Positions 26,320-35,084 of a stretch of DNA of 64,000 nucleotides are shown one piece after another. This stretch comes from Kitasatospora gansuensis (GTDB lineage Bacteria > Actinomycetota > Actinomycetes > Streptomycetales > Streptomycetaceae). The stretch covers positions 5,642,001-5,706,000 of the forward strand of contig NZ_JACHJR010000001.1 of assembly GCF_014203705.1 (NCBI RefSeq). Reading direction: 5' to 3'. The notes under the pieces are model-generated. The model made no database searches, had not been told where the DNA came from, and worked only from the letters and a program-made list of their open reading frames with translations. Within the stretch, counting starts at the first letter, position 1, and every line of letters begins with the position of its first letter. Both the position numbers and the translations under genes were made by a program.

Positions 26320-26723
26320 TGGCCAGCGTGACGAGCAACGCGGCCGTCGTGGCCGCGCAGTTGGAGGCCCGCGCCGCCGTTGCGGTGCCGGCGGCCACGG
26401 CGGTGGTGCGGCACCACGCGATGCTGCTGGAGACCGCGATCCGCGCCGCCGCGTCCGGCCGCCCCGGTCCCGGCGTGCAGACCGGCGACTACCGGCGGTC
26501 GTGGACCACCGAGGTCCGGGCGACCGCGACCGGGGTGGAAGCGATCGTCGGGACCAGCCGACCGCAGGGGCCGCGCCTGGAGTACGGGTTCGTCGGGCCG
26601 GACAGCCTCGGCCGCGTCTACCATCAGCCGCCGTTCCCGCACGTCGGGCCGTCCGTCGAGCGCGTCGAGCCGCTGTTCCTCGCCGGGATGGGCCGCGTTG
26701 CCGAACAGGTGGTGGCCGGATGA
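26319..26723 (+). CDS. HK97 gp10-like tail completion protein
   Basis: The 134 residues have the typical layout of the HK97 gp10/tail-completion family: an N-terminal helix, ETAIRAAASGRPGPGVQTGD, then RRSWTTEVRATATGVEAIVG and RLEYGF, and a terminal PPFPHVGPSVERVEPLFL helix. The protein joins the head completion complex to the tail. It overlaps both neighbours by 4 bp. Confidence 0.75.
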   Translation: MASVTSNAAVVAAQLEARAAVAVPAATAVVRHHAMLLETAIRAAASGRPGPGVQTGDYRRSWTTEVRATATGVEAIVGTSRPQGPRLEYGFVGPDSLGRVYHQPPFPHVGPSVERVEPLFLAGMGRVAEQVVAG

Positions 26724-26986
26724 GCCAGCTGACCGACGACATCCACCAGGCCGTCGCCGGGGCGCTGCGGGCGCACGGCGCGGGGCTGCTGTCGCGGATG
26801 GTCCTCGTGCTGGAGGTCGTGGACGAGGAGAGTGGCGAGCTGGGCCTGTACACGGAGGCGTCGCCGGCGGACATGCCCGCCTGGGACCGGGCCGGGCTGA
26901 TCCGGTACGCCTCCCTCGACCTGGCCGGGCAGATCACCGCCTGCCGGGTCGCGGACTCGGGCGATGCTGATGGGGAGGGGGAGTAG
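26720..26986 (+). CDS. Small phage protein of unknown function
   Basis: This 88-residue acidic protein (MSQLTDDIHQAVAGALRAHG ... DGEGE) is coupled to the gp10-like gene by an ATGA overlap and abuts the tail terminator gene. Position suggests a head-tail interface or assembly helper. No domain is recognised. Confidence 0.7.
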   Translation: MSQLTDDIHQAVAGALRAHGAGLLSRMVLVLEVVDEESGELGLYTEASPADMPAWDRAGLIRYASLDLAGQITACRVADSGDADGEGE

Positions 26987-27424
26987 ATGCCCGTTCAGGG
27001 AAGGGTCGTGTCCCTCGCGCTCCGGGATGCCCTCGTGGCCGGCACCGGCCGCAGCTGTGGGTACGGGGCGGCGCCGGTCGCGGCGGACAAGCCGACCGGG
27101 AACACGATCCCGTACCAGGTGCTGTACCCGCTCGGCGGCACGTCGTCGGGGCCGCCGTTCGGTGACCAGGCCGGTGACGGCCGCATGGTCTACCAGGTCA
27201 CGTCGGTGGCCTCCACCGCCGAGCAGGTCGAGTGGATGGCGGACAAGGTCCGCACGGCGCTGCTCGGCGTCGGGCCGAAGGGCGGCTTCGCGACGCCGAT
27301 CCTCCCGGCCGGGCACACGGTGATCGGCCGGGAGGTCGACAAGGAGGACGGGGTCACCGTCACGTCGGGCGTATACAGTTACGTCACGCGGGTCGTGCTG
27401 CACGTGACGACACCTGACAGCTGA
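26987..27424 (+). CDS. Tail terminator (gpU-like) protein
   Basis: The 145 residues fit the tail terminator family in size and pattern: IPYQVLYPLGGTSSGPPFGD, YQVTSVASTAEQVEWMADKV and YVTRVVLHVTT at the end. The protein caps the growing tail tube and fixes the head-proximal end. It starts with an ATG directly after the preceding stop and is separated from the major tail protein gene by a 175-bp leader. Confidence 0.75.
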   Translation: MPVQGRVVSLALRDALVAGTGRSCGYGAAPVAADKPTGNTIPYQVLYPLGGTSSGPPFGDQAGDGRMVYQVTSVASTAEQVEWMADKVRTALLGVGPKGGFATPILPAGHTVIGREVDKEDGVTVTSGVYSYVTRVVLHVTTPDS

Positions 27425-27599
27425 CCCGCCCGCCAGCCCCTCGGGTTGGCGCATCTCACCGTGGAGACCCCCGCACGGACGCCCGACCGCCGGTACGGGC
27501 CGACTCCTCGACCACCCCTCGTAGTGGGTGGCCGTCAGGGGAACGGGTCTCCGGTGGTCATGAACCCCGGGTGCGGTGTTCCCCGGAAATGAGAGTCGC

Positions 27600-28091
27600 G
27601 TGGCTTCCACGCAGCAGCGGTACATGCGCCGCGGCGTCACCAAGATCTACTTCGTCAAGGCGATCGCCGCCGCGACGAACATCCCGACCCGGACCGAGCT
27701 GACGGCCGGCACCGACCTGTCGAAGCAGGTCGCGGACATCGAGGGCTGGAGTCTGGAGAACTCCCCGATCGAGACCCCAGACCTGGGGAATCGTTTCGCC
27801 ACCTCGATCCCGGGCGAGGACAAGGCCGCGAACTCCAGCCTCACCTTCTACGAGGACCTGGGCAGCGACACGATCGAGGCCCTGCTGTCGAAGGACGCGG
27901 TCGGGTACGTCTGCATCCTGCGCAAGGGGGACGTTCCGCAGTCCAAGTCGCTGGACGTGTTCCCGGTCCGCGTCGGCTCCCGCGCGCCGAGCTACAGCAC
28001 CGGCACCGAGCCCGCCAAGTTCAAGGTCAGCTTCTCCATCAGCGACCTGCCGACCCTGGACGCGCCGGTCCCGGCCGCCGCCGCGGGCTGA
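27600..28091 (+). CDS. Major tail tube protein
   Basis: This 163-residue protein (RRGVTKIYFVKAIAAATNIP, TAGTDLSKQVADIEGWSLEN) has the actinophage major tail protein pattern: an N-terminal beta segment, a mid-region asking for TP-rich loops, and a C-terminal KFKVSFSISDLPTL strand. The GTG at 27600 has GAGAG upstream. The 175-bp leader contains short inverted repeats (CCACCC and GGGTGG around 27525), suitable for the high or independent expression this gene needs. Confidence 0.8.
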   Translation: MASTQQRYMRRGVTKIYFVKAIAAATNIPTRTELTAGTDLSKQVADIEGWSLENSPIETPDLGNRFATSIPGEDKAANSSLTFYEDLGSDTIEALLSKDAVGYVCILRKGDVPQSKSLDVFPVRVGSRAPSYSTGTEPAKFKVSFSISDLPTLDAPVPAAAAG

Positions 28092-28102
28092 GGGGGCGGG
28101 CG

Positions 28103-28711
28103 ATGACGACCACTCAGATCGAGCCGCCGGTGCAGGCGGTAGCCCGTGACGCCCACTGGCGGGCGAAGATGGCCCGGCTCAAGGCCCGGCGCCTGCCGGA
28201 GCGGACCGTGTCCATCTGTGACGACGACACGGCGAAGCTTGCCGTGACCGACGCGCAGATGAAGCTGGCCACCGCCCGCGCGGCGGCCCGGGTCGCCGCC
28301 GACGGGCAGGGCATCGACCCGGCCGACCGGGAGGCGTTCACCGAGGACCACCCGCAGGTCGTCATTGCCCGCTCGGTGCTCGCCACCGCCGAACAGGCCC
28401 TCGCCGACCAGACGGTGGAGCTCACCTTCCGGGCGCTGCCCCGCCCGGCGTGGGAGGCGCTGCTGAAGGAGCACGCCCCGACGGAGGAGCAGGCCGACCG
28501 CGGCATGGAGTACAACGTGCTCACTTTCCCGGCGGCGCTGATCGCCGCCTCCCACGTCGAGCGGGACGCGGTCGGCACCGAGGTCGACGGCATGACCGTT
28601 GAGGACGCCCAGCAGCTCCTGGACGACTGGTCCGACACCGACGCGAAGGTGCTGTTCACCGGGGCGCTCGCCGTGAACCAGACCCTCCGTGTGGATCTGG
28701 GAAAAGGCTGA
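28103..28711 (+). CDS. Tail assembly chaperone (gpG-like), zero-frame product
   Basis: This 202-residue protein is at the tail-assembly-chaperone position between major tail protein and tape measure. It has a helical centre (AKLAVTDAQMKLATARAAAR) and ends LRVDLGKG. The last codons contain the slippery heptamer GGGAAAA in the correct zero-frame phase (G GGA AAA), two codons before the stop. A minus-one shift yields a 312-residue fusion with the next frame. Both products bind the tape measure during tail assembly in related phages. Confidence 0.85.
   Translation: MTTTQIEPPVQAVARDAHWRAKMARLKARRLPERTVSICDDDTAKLAVTDAQMKLATARAAARVAADGQGIDPADREAFTEDHPQVVIARSVLATAEQALADQTVELTFRALPRPAWEALLKEHAPTEEQADRGMEYNVLTFPAALIAASHVERDAVGTEVDGMTVEDAQQLLDDWSDTDAKVLFTGALAVNQTLRVDLGKG
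28699..28705 (+). other. Programmed -1 frameshift slippery site GGGAAAA
   Basis: The codons read CTG GGA AAA GGC TGA in zero frame, so the heptamer is in the X XXY YYZ register. Slipping back one base gives AGG CTG ACG GCT, which continues without a stop to 29040. The equivalent lambda site is GGGAAAG. GC-rich sequence just downstream could supply the stimulatory structure. Confidence 0.85.
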
Positions 28712-29040
28712 CGGCTGAGCCCGGCTTCCGCGCGGAGATGGAGCTGTGCGAGACCTACCGCATCCCGCACTCGCAGCTGATGGGCGCGAGTGCGGGAGGC
28801 CGGTGGACCGCACTGGACCGGGCGAAGGCCGCGGCGTGGGCCGCTTGGAAGGCGGACGTGTGCGACGGCTGCGGTACACGGAGCGCCGAGTGGGACGAGC
28901 AGCAGGGCGGTGACCGGTTCGCCTACGTGGCGCAGACCAGCCGCTGCCTCGGCTGCGAGCTGATCGAGCAGGAGCAAGAGCAGGTCCCGGACGGGGCCGA
29001 GGGGCGCGGGGTGCGCATCGGGCTGATCAAGCCCAGTTAG
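28705..29040 (+). CDS. Tail assembly chaperone extension (gpT-like), reached by -1 frameshift
   Basis: This 111-residue extension is in the minus-one frame relative to the gpG-like gene. It includes ELCETYRIPHSQLMGASAGG, a helix of KAAAWAAWKAD, and a four-cysteine zinc module C-x2-C (CDGCGTRS) and C-x2-C (RCLGCELIEQ). An ATG at 28738 could allow independent initiation but has a poor ribosome binding site, so frameshift expression is more likely. The C-terminal zinc module is typical for actinophage versions. Confidence 0.8.
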   Translation, partial: RLTAEPGFRAEMELCETYRIPHSQLMGASAGGRWTALDRAKAAAWAAWKADVCDGCGTRSAEWDEQQGGDRFAYVAQTSRCLGCELIEQEQEQVPDGAEGRGVRIGLIKPS

Positions 29041-29050
29041 GAGCAGCCGG

Positions 29051-32000
29051 GTGGCCGGCGCCTACACCCTCTACGTGCAACTCGCCGCAGGCATGGGCCA
29101 GTTGACGACCGGCCTGCGCGGAGGCGCGCGGGAGCTTCGGTCCTTCGACGGACAGCTCGGAGCGACACGAGCCGAGTTGGAGCGGGTGGAGGCTGCCGCC
29201 GCCCGGCTCGGCCGCGCCCAGGTCGCCGCCGCCCAGCAGGCCGCAACCGCCCAGGTCGCGGTCCGGGAGGCCACCGAACGCTCCGCCACGGCGCAGCAGG
29301 CCGCGACCGCTGCCGCCGAACGCGCCGGGCGGGCCCAGGTCGTCGCTGCGCAGGCCGCGACCCGTGCGGAGGTCGAGCGGACGGCCGCGATCGAGGCCAG
29401 CACCCGGGCCACCCGCACCCAGGAGGTCGCCCAGACGACGGCCGCCCGCGCGCAGGCCACCGCCGGGGCCGGTGCCGCAGCGGCGCAGCGCACCGCCGAC
29501 GCCGCCGCCCAGTCCGCGGCCCGGGCCGCCGAGGTACAGGCTGCTCAGGCCGTCCGGGCCGCCTCCGCGCAGGAGGCCGCCGCCCGGGCTGCGGGCCTGG
29601 CGGAGCGGACCAGTGCGACTGCCGCGCAGGCCGGTGCCGCCGCCGCGCAGGCGCGGGCCCAGCTCGCCAACACTGAGGAGCAGGCCGCCCGCCGGTCCGT
29701 CGCCGCAGCGGCCGAGCTTGGTCGCGCGCAGACCGAGGCCGCCGCCGCAGCTCAGGCCGCGACGGCCGCCCGGATGTCGAACTTCGTCACTGCCGGTCTC
29801 GCGCTCGGGGCGATCCTCGCGGCCGGGGCGATCGGGGCGATCCGCCTTGAGCGGGAGATGGCCAACGTCCTGACCATCTCGGAGCAGATCGACGGCCGCA
29901 ACGTCGGTGCGTTCACCGACCAGATCATCCGGCTGTCCACCCAACTGCCGCAGACCGCGAGTCAGTTGGCGCAGGGCCTCTATCAGATCGTCTCGACCGG
30001 GTTCGACGGGGCGGAGGCCATGTCGATCCTGGAGGTGTCCGCGAAGGGCGCCTCCGCCGGCCTGACGACCACTGAGACCGCCGCGACGGCGCTCCTGGGT
30101 GTCCTGAAGGCGTACGGCATGCCCGCCTCCAAGGCGAGCGACGTCATGGACATCATGTTCCAGACGGTCAACAAGGGTGTCATCAGCTTCTCCGAGCTCG
30201 CGCAGCAGCTCGGCGACGTGGTGCCGATGGCCGCCGCCGCCGGCATCAGCTTCGAGGACATGAGCGCCGCCCTCGCGGCGATCACCCTGGCGGGCATCCC
30301 GGCGGCCGAGAGCGCGACGGCGTTGAACATGTTGTTCACGCGCCTGATGAAGCCGACCCGGGACCTGGCGGCGCTGATCACCGACCTCGGCTACGAGTCC
30401 GCGGCGTCCGCGATCCAGCAGGACGGCCTCTACACGGTCCTCGGCAAAATCAACACCGCCACCGGCGGCGCGGCCGAAGCAACTGTCAATCTCTTCAAGG
30501 ACATTCGCGCCACCAGGGCGATGCTGGCTCTGGCAGCCGCCGACGGCAAGAACTACGCCGACACGTACGAGGGCATCACCCTCGCGGTGAATCGCGCGGA
30601 GGCTACGCAGAAGGCGTACGCCATCCAGATGGACACCGTCGGCGGCCAATGGGACCTGTTCAAGAACCGGGCCGCCGCCCTCGGCATGGACCTCGCCCGC
30701 GTCCTCCTCCCAGTCCTCCAGGAACTCGCCGAAGGCGCCTCCGTCGTCGCCAACACCTTCAACTCCCTTCCCGCCGGGGTGAAGGAGAGCATCGGCGTGC
30801 TCCTCGCGCTCGGAGCGGTCGCCCTCATCGCCCGCGCCGGCGTCGCCCAACTCTCCACCCAGCTCACCGCGTTCCGCGTAGCCGTGGCGGAGGCGCAGGC
30901 GGGCGGCGCGATGCTGCCCGCGATCCTGCGCGGCACCAGCCTCGCCGTCACCGGCCTGACCGGCCTCCTCGCCCTCGGAGTGCTCGGCTACTCCGCGTAC
31001 TCCGCCAGCAAGGCGAAGGCCACCGCAGCGACCGCCGACCTCACCGCGGCGCTGCGCCAGGAGCGGGAGCAGCACGACGTGGGCGCTGGCATGCGGGCCC
31101 TCGCCGAGTCGCTGGCCAACTCCGACGACATGAAGAAGCTCAAGGCCGCCGGACTGGACATGAAGGAGGTCATCGACGGCCTCATGTCCGGCGGGGAGAA
31201 GCTGGCCGCCCTCAACGACAAGCTCGACCTCGGCAAGGCCAAGTCGTGGGACGCCGCAGTTGGCGGCTACGACGTGTCCTTCGACAAGGCGAAGAAGATC
31301 CTCAACGACCGCCACAAGACGTGGTCCGACGCGATCAAGGCCGACGCCGAGCAGGCCGCCGCCATGGACATCGTCAACGCCAAGGTCAAGGCGTCCGTCC
31401 AGCAGAACCTGGAGGTCTGGTCTCCGTCCATGGCCCTGCCGGTCGACAAGAACGGCAACCCCCGGTGGACGGAGGAGATGAAGGCCGTCGCGAAGACGAT
31501 GGCCTCGATCGTTGAACCCGCCAACGCGTGGAAGGCCGCCCAGGACAAGGTCGCCGAGTCGTCCCGCGCCGGCTCCCTGCAACTCGACCTCGCCAAGACC
31601 TCCGTCTCCGGCTACATCAAGGCCCTCACCGAGCAGGCCGGAGCTCAGAAGAGCTTCCAGCGGGACCTGGAGGAGCTGACCGCGCGCGGCTACGGGCCGC
31701 TCGCCGCCCACTTCGGCAAGCTCGGCGACGCCTCCTCCGGCATGGTCCACCAGTTGGTGGAGAACCTGCGCGCAGGGAAGAGCGGTGCAGCCGAACAGCT
31801 CGCCGGGCTCACCCAGGTCGCCAAGGTCGGGCTCGACAACTACATGGGGGAGATGCGCCGCCAGCTCCAGACGCAGCGCGACTTCCAGAAGAACCTGTCC
31901 GACCTTGCCGTGCAGGGCCGACTGGACCTGGTCGACCACTTCGCGCAGCTCGGCGTGTCCTCCTCCGGGATGCTGTCCGAACTCGTTGGGCAGCTCAAGG

Positions 32001-33217
32001 CCGGACAGACCGGCGTGGCCGACGAGCTGGAGAAGATCGTCAGCGAGGGCACCGCCCGCTCCACCAACGCCTACCGGGCCGGTCTGGAGCAGGTGCCGCT
32101 CATCGCGCAGAAGTACGGCCAGGAGACCGCCCGGGCGTGGGCGTCAGCGGCGGAGACCGACGACGTCGCCCGCTTCGGGCAGCTGATGCAGCAGATGGCC
32201 GTCACTGACATGACCAACGCGGCCCGCGCCGGCGCCGCAGCGTCCAAGACCGAACTGTCGGCGGGCCTCGACCTGGTCACCCAGGTCGCTCAGGCGAAGG
32301 GCCTCGACTCGGCGAAGGCGTTCTCCGCCGCCCTACTTGCCGGGGACATCGACCAGGCGATGACCATGATCAAGTCGATCTGGGGCAGTAAGCAGCCCAT
32401 TGACGCCCCTGACCTGTCGGCGGTGATCGGCGCGTTCAAGACCGCGGGCGGCTCGGCGAACGCGGAGTGGTCGGCGATGCTCACGCTCATCGGGCAGGTC
32501 TCCCAGACCAAGGGCGCCGCCGCCGCGCAGGCTCTCACCTCCGCCCTGCTGTCCGGCGACATGAAGAGCGTTGAGGCGCAGCTCAACGCGATCGGCATGT
32601 CCGTGAAGTCGATCCCGGGCTCCAAGACCATCAACGTCAACGTCAACGCGCCGAGCAAGATCGACATCCCGGTGGTGCTGACCCCGCAGGGCGCGAACAA
32701 CTTCAACGGCGGCGTCTGGGACTCCCCGTTCGCCGCCCGCAAGGCCAACGGCGGCATCGTCGAGTTCTTCGCCAACGGCGGCATCCGCGCTCCGCGCGGC
32801 CCGGAGAACCACATCGCCGAGATCGTCCCCGCCGGCACGTGGAGGGTGATGGCGGAGCCGGAGACGATGGGGGAGTCCTACATCCCCCTGGCCCCGTCCA
32901 AGCGGGCCCGCTCGAAGCTGATCCTGGAGGAGACCGCCAACAGGTTCGGCGGCACCGTCCTGTACGGCGGCATCGGGAAACTCCACCTCGCCAACGGCGG
33001 CGTCGTCTCCACTCGGGCCGTGCCGACCCGGGCTGCCGCGGCCAAGCTCGTGCCCGCCCGCGCGACCGCGACGACCGTCATCGTCCGCGACAGCGCCCCC
33101 GCCCCCCTGGTCGGCTCCATGCCGATCACCGTCACCGGCTCCTCCGTCACCGGAGAGCAGGTCGCCGACGCGGTGATGAGCCGACTTCGCCGCATCCAGC
33201 GGGGAGGTCGTGCCTGA
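29051..33217 (+). CDS. Tail tape measure protein
   Basis: At 1388 residues this is the largest gene of the window and sits directly after the chaperones. Residues 30-245 are an Ala/Arg/Gln-rich coiled coil; about 265-475 is the PhageMin_Tail/TP901 core (ANVLTISEQIDGRNVGAFTD, IVSTGFDGAEAMSILEVSAK); hydrophobic segments lie at about 245-265, 575-600 and 640-665; the C-terminus has the GGIVEFFANGG and ESYIPLAPSKR pattern. It sets tail length, by the usual rule near 200 nm, and is ejected with the DNA. The GTG start follows AGGAG. No lytic domain is evident. Confidence 0.92.
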   Translation: MAGAYTLYVQLAAGMGQLTTGLRGGARELRSFDGQLGATRAELERVEAAAARLGRAQVAAAQQAATAQVAVREATERSATAQQAATAAAERAGRAQVVAAQAATRAEVERTAAIEASTRATRTQEVAQTTAARAQATAGAGAAAAQRTADAAAQSAARAAEVQAAQAVRAASAQEAAARAAGLAERTSATAAQAGAAAAQARAQLANTEEQAARRSVAAAAELGRAQTEAAAAAQAATAARMSNFVTAGLALGAILAAGAIGAIRLEREMANVLTISEQIDGRNVGAFTDQIIRLSTQLPQTASQLAQGLYQIVSTGFDGAEAMSILEVSAKGASAGLTTTETAATALLGVLKAYGMPASKASDVMDIMFQTVNKGVISFSELAQQLGDVVPMAAAAGISFEDMSAALAAITLAGIPAAESATALNMLFTRLMKPTRDLAALITDLGYESAASAIQQDGLYTVLGKINTATGGAAEATVNLFKDIRATRAMLALAAADGKNYADTYEGITLAVNRAEATQKAYAIQMDTVGGQWDLFKNRAAALGMDLARVLLPVLQELAEGASVVANTFNSLPAGVKESIGVLLALGAVALIARAGVAQLSTQLTAFRVAVAEAQAGGAMLPAILRGTSLAVTGLTGLLALGVLGYSAYSASKAKATAATADLTAALRQEREQHDVGAGMRALAESLANSDDMKKLKAAGLDMKEVIDGLMSGGEKLAALNDKLDLGKAKSWDAAVGGYDVSFDKAKKILNDRHKTWSDAIKADAEQAAAMDIVNAKVKASVQQNLEVWSPSMALPVDKNGNPRWTEEMKAVAKTMASIVEPANAWKAAQDKVAESSRAGSLQLDLAKTSVSGYIKALTEQAGAQKSFQRDLEELTARGYGPLAAHFGKLGDASSGMVHQLVENLRAGKSGAAEQLAGLTQVAKVGLDNYMGEMRRQLQTQRDFQKNLSDLAVQGRLDLVDHFAQLGVSSSGMLSELVGQLKAGQTGVADELEKIVSEGTARSTNAYRAGLEQVPLIAQKYGQETARAWASAAETDDVARFGQLMQQMAVTDMTNAARAGAAASKTELSAGLDLVTQVAQAKGLDSAKAFSAALLAGDIDQAMTMIKSIWGSKQPIDAPDLSAVIGAFKTAGGSANAEWSAMLTLIGQVSQTKGAAAAQALTSALLSGDMKSVEAQLNAIGMSVKSIPGSKTINVNVNAPSKIDIPVVLTPQGANNFNGGVWDSPFAARKANGGIVEFFANGGIRAPRGPENHIAEIVPAGTWRVMAEPETMGESYIPLAPSKRARSKLILEETANRFGGTVLYGGIGKLHLANGGVVSTRAVPTRAAAAKLVPARATATTVIVRDSAPAPLVGSMPITVTGSSVTGEQVADAVMSRLRRIQRGGRA

Positions 33218-34125
33218 TGGCCACCACCACGCCGCTCGAGGACTGGCAGATCGACGTCGCCGGAATCCGGATCGGAAACGGCACCCGCATCCCGATCGCG
33301 GACATCGACGGCCTCGGCACCCCCGACAAGCGCACCGGCGACCGGCCGATCCCCGCCGAGGACGGCTCCTACCCGGGCCGGGACACCCTCGCCCCGCGCG
33401 CCCTCGTCATCGACGCCGGCATCCGCACCCCCGGAGACCCGGCCGACGCCCTTGACCTGTTCGCCGAACTGGAACAGGCCGCCGCCAGCCCGCAGGTACG
33501 CCTCGTGCCCGGTGCGACCGACGTGCTGCGCGTGCAGCGCCCCGGCCGTCCGCCGCGCCGCCAGTACGGGCGGCTGATCGGCGTCGAAGCGATCAGCATG
33601 GACAGCGCCACGTACGGCTGGATCCCGATTCGGATCAAGTTCGCCGGGCTCGACCCCACCTGGTACGGCGACACCACCGAGGGCCTCACCCTGCCGCTCG
33701 ACATCTCCGCGCAGTCCGGCCAGGGCTTCACCGCGCCGCTGCGCGCCCCGATGACAACCGGCACGGCCAGCCCGAGCACCCGGCCCGGCTGGGTCACCAA
33801 CAGCGGCAACCAGCCGACCTGGCCGAAGATCCGCATCACCGGCCCGGTCGTCAATCCCCGGGTCTGGATCCAAGGCGCCGGCGCTGCACTGCAGTTCTCC
33901 ATCGTGCTCGGCGCAGGCGAGACGCTCGACATCGAGACCCGGCCCGGCTCCCGCAACGTGACCCGCAACGGCGGGGGCTTCCCGGCCGGCGCGCTCAGCC
34001 GTGCCTCCCGCCTCGACCTGTTCCAGCTCCCGCCCGGCCGGTCCGAAGTCCGCTGGAGCGCCCAGGACGCCACCAACACCGCCCGCCTCGCCCTCACTTG
34101 GCGCGGCGCCCACTCCTCCATCTGA
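33217..34125 (+). CDS. Distal tail protein (Dit-like)
   Basis: The 302 residues include an N-terminal IPIADIDGLGTPDKRTGDRP segment, then GYGWIPIRIKFAGLD-like strand and a C-terminal galectin-like beta domain (ITGPVVNPRVWIQGAGAALQ). This is the siphovirus distal tail/Dit layout, forming the hub ring at the tail tip. The ATG overlaps the tape measure stop (TGATG). Confidence 0.8.
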   Translation: MATTTPLEDWQIDVAGIRIGNGTRIPIADIDGLGTPDKRTGDRPIPAEDGSYPGRDTLAPRALVIDAGIRTPGDPADALDLFAELEQAAASPQVRLVPGATDVLRVQRPGRPPRRQYGRLIGVEAISMDSATYGWIPIRIKFAGLDPTWYGDTTEGLTLPLDISAQSGQGFTAPLRAPMTTGTASPSTRPGWVTNSGNQPTWPKIRITGPVVNPRVWIQGAGAALQFSIVLGAGETLDIETRPGSRNVTRNGGGFPAGALSRASRLDLFQLPPGRSEVRWSAQDATNTARLALTWRGAHSSI

Positions 34126-34151
34126 CCCAACTCCCCGAAGGCACAAGAACG

Positions 34152-35084
34152 ATGACGCTTATCCAGCCGCCCCTGATGGTCACCGGCGGCACCCACCCCG
34201 CGCGCGCCCTGCGCATGATGATCCGGGACCTGAGCCGAGGTTCCCAGGGCATCACCGAAGGCGGCGACCTGAGGGTCCGCGCCACCTTCACCCCTGGCCC
34301 CACGGTGCGCGTCGGCAACGGCTCCGCGATCATCACCGGGGCCACCTGGGGCCAGGGCTCCTACACCCAGGCCAACGCCGGTGACCACGTAGTCCCGATC
34401 GCGCCGACCGGCGGAACGGGCCGAACTGACCTTGTGTGCCTGCGAGTTGAAGACCCCGAGTATGAGGGGAGCCGGGATCCGGCCACGCAGGACATCGGGT
34501 ACATCCACGTCATCCCTGGCGTCTCGGCGAACACCACCACCGTGCCGCCCGGGATGACTGCCATCCCGCTCGCCAGGATCACCCAGCCGCCGAACTGCGC
34601 GACAGTCACCGACAGCATGATCACGGACCTGCGGCGGATCGCCAACCCGCGCCGGGACAGGAAGCTCCACACCATCAACGGATTTCCGTACTCCGCGCTC
34701 CCGGAGCAGGCCGGAGTGTGGCAGGACGACTGGCCGCCGAACGCGAAGGTCATCACCGACGTGCCGATCTGGGCGACGACGGCCAACGTCGTGGCCACCC
34801 TCTCCGGCGTGCGCGTCTGGGGCGAGTCGTTCTTCGGCGTCCGCCTGCGCTGGGGTTCGGGCTGGCACGGAAACGAGTACCAGGTCGACACCGACACCAT
34901 CACCTACATGTCGAAGATCAACGTCATCGCCTCCGACGCCCCGTACCTCGACTCGAACTTCCGGGGCCGCCCCCAGGAACTGCGTTTGCAGTGCGGCCGG
35001 TACAACGAGGCCAAGGGCGGCGGCGACGTGTCGGCAAGCACCGCACTGATCTTCGACGTTGAGTTCATCGAAGGTGTCTACTGA
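34152..35084 (+). CDS. Minor tail protein
   Basis: In this 310-residue, beta-rich protein the first 180 residues include TFTPGPTVRVGNGSAIITGA and VVPIAPTGGTGRTDLVCLRV, a pattern seen in baseplate and receptor-binding proteins of actinophages. The C-terminal part ends ALIFDVEFIEGVY. The ATG at 34152 has GAAGGC upstream; the longer frame start 54 bases earlier lies inside the Dit gene. Confidence 0.75.
   Translation: MTLIQPPLMVTGGTHPARALRMMIRDLSRGSQGITEGGDLRVRATFTPGPTVRVGNGSAIITGATWGQGSYTQANAGDHVVPIAPTGGTGRTDLVCLRVEDPEYEGSRDPATQDIGYIHVIPGVSANTTTVPPGMTAIPLARITQPPNCATVTDSMITDLRRIANPRRDRKLHTINGFPYSALPEQAGVWQDDWPPNAKVITDVPIWATTANVVATLSGVRVWGESFFGVRLRWGSGWHGNEYQVDTDTITYMSKINVIASDAPYLDSNFRGRPQELRLQCGRYNEAKGGGDVSASTALIFDVEFIEGVY

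Noticed and set aside
29027..31939. 970-codon minus-strand frame opposite the tape measure
   Set aside because: It is a shadow of the Ala-rich tape measure gene. There is no ribosome binding site and the protein is low complexity.
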